Origin: Promethearchaeota archaeon
GTDB lineage: Archaea > Asgardarchaeota > Lokiarchaeia > Sigynarchaeales > SOKP01
DNA length: 6,606 nucleotides
NCBI GenBank assembly: GCA_016839655.1
Contig: JAEOTW010000340.1
Location: forward strand, 1-6,606
Direction of reading: 5' to 3'
A program made the translations under genes and the position numbers. Under the pieces are notes generated by a model, which was not told the DNA's origin, ran no database searches, and saw nothing but the letters and a program-made list of their open reading frames with translations. This document shows, piece by piece, positions 6,008 through 6,606 of the stretch. The stretch's first letter is position 1. Each line of letters opens with the position of its first letter.

Positions 6008-6508
6008 TTATGTAACTTTTTCTTTTTTGGTCCGAATTTTCTTTATTGAAAATAAATACAATATTCCTGATATAAATTGTAAGAAAATAGCAAAATTTGG
6101 CCAATAAGTATTACCCCCCCAAAAAGTTGGGTATCCTATAACAACCACATAAATGATTTGCCATCCAATAATTAGAAAGAGGGGTGTACCAATCATAATA
6201 ATAATCCCAGTGTAATGATATTTTGCTTTAATCTGTTGACCTCTTTTTTCTTTTTTTGATGAATAAATGATGAAAATTGAACCTATAAGGAATAAAATTG
6301 AGGAAATAATACCAGGAATTACAAATACTTCATCTGGATTATATGTAACACCAATTTCGTTTGAATTTAAGCCGAAAAAGAGCGTAAATCCCCCCAACCA
6401 AAAGTGGTAAATATAATTTGGGCTAATATGGAAGATTATTGGAGTGAATACAGAAATTATACCAATAATTCCTGAAGACATTAAGATTTTATGATAAAAT
6501 GGTTCCAT
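6008..6508 (-). CDS. Hypothetical membrane protein with four transmembrane helices
   Basis: I do not recognise a family. From the ATG at 6508 the protein has 166 residues. Four hydrophobic segments are clear, at about residues 8-27, 62-83, 99-120 and 137-155. A shorter hydrophobic stretch lies near 35-46 (HFWLGGFTLFFG). Lysine/arginine-rich segments after helix 2 (KKEKRGQQIKAK, 85-96) and at the C terminus (KKIRTKKEK) point to the cytoplasm, so both termini are probably inside, with two outer loops. The second outer loop is aromatic and glycine-rich (FWGGNTYW, 129-136). A GTG at 6520 would add four residues (MLIL), and neither start has a Shine-Dalgarno sequence. The nearest TATA-like sequence (CTAATATGA on the minus strand, 6535-6543) is 31 nt before the ATG but only 19 nt before the GTG, so the ATG is preferred. 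Confidence 0.75.
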   Translation of the reverse strand: MEPFYHKILMSSGIIGIISVFTPIIFHISPNYIYHFWLGGFTLFFGLNSNEIGVTYNPDEVFVIPGIISSILFLIGSIFIIYSSKKEKRGQQIKAKYHYTGIIIMIGTPLFLIIGWQIIYVVVIGYPTFWGGNTYWPNFAIFLQFISGILYLFSIKKIRTKKEKVT

Positions 6509-6576
6509 AAGGATTAACACTTTTTGTTATGAAGTCATATTAGATTAAGTATTAGAATTAATCTTATTAAAAATTG

Positions 6577-6606
6577 ATGAAAAAGTTGATTATTAAAAAA
6601 AATACA
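6577..6606 (+). CDS. Possible 5' end of a gene leaving the window
   Basis: An ATG at 6577 opens a frame of ten codons, MKKLIIKKNT, that runs off the right edge. A lysine-rich head is a plausible start, and the direction (divergent from the membrane-protein gene) fits the alternating layout. There is no Shine-Dalgarno sequence and only a poor TATA-like sequence around 6546-6555. With ten codons the frame may be open by chance, and no function can be given. Confidence 0.22.
   Translation, partial: MKKLIIKKNT

Noticed and set aside
1..6606. CRISPR array, insertion sequence or integrated element
   Set aside because: I saw no repeat-spacer series, transposase, integrase or terminal inverted repeats. 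Base composition looks even across the window.

Overview
The window is about 70% A+T and looks archaeal, most likely Asgard (Promethearchaeota, Lokiarchaeia-like). This is an inference from gene content and promoter form, with no marker gene to prove it. Most start codons lack a Shine-Dalgarno sequence. Most also have an A/T-rich TATA-like element centred roughly 22-31 nt upstream, the arrangement expected for leaderless or nearly leaderless archaeal mRNAs. A free-standing Roadblock/LC7 protein, a long HEAT-repeat protein and the probable first residues of a Ras-like small GTPase are a typical Asgard mixture. A DUF362 protein with a 2[4Fe-4S] ferredoxin tail fits an anaerobe.

Layout from left to right. 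Positions 1-46 (minus strand) hold the first 15 codons of a gene leaving the window, with a start that resembles a small GTPase running into its P-loop. Positions 47-279 are a divergent promoter region with several perfect dyads. Positions 280-1434 (plus) encode the DUF362-ferredoxin protein, which overlaps tail to tail by 12 bp with an M20-type peptidase/deacylase homologue at 1423-2850 (minus). A 66-bp divergent promoter region separates the latter from a Roadblock/LC7 protein at 2917-3303 (plus). That gene converges on a HEAT-repeat protein of about 17 units at 3355-5025 (minus). Another divergent promoter region leads to a two-domain GNAT acetyltransferase at 5151-5993 (plus), which converges on a four-helix membrane protein at 6008-6508 (minus). 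A possible new gene starts at 6577 and leaves the window.

The genes alternate in strand, so none of the complete ones share an operon and each seems to have its own promoter. Functional links are therefore only suggestive. The Roadblock protein could be a partner of small GTPases such as the one at the left edge, and the HEAT protein could be a scaffold. The DUF362, M20, GNAT and membrane proteins look like independent units.

The points most worth a second look are the edge GTPase start, the M20 homologue in which canonical metal-ligand positions read Met and Asn, and the dyads overlapping the core promoters of the DUF362 and GNAT genes. I see no RNA gene, CRISPR array, insertion sequence or clearly new multi-gene system.
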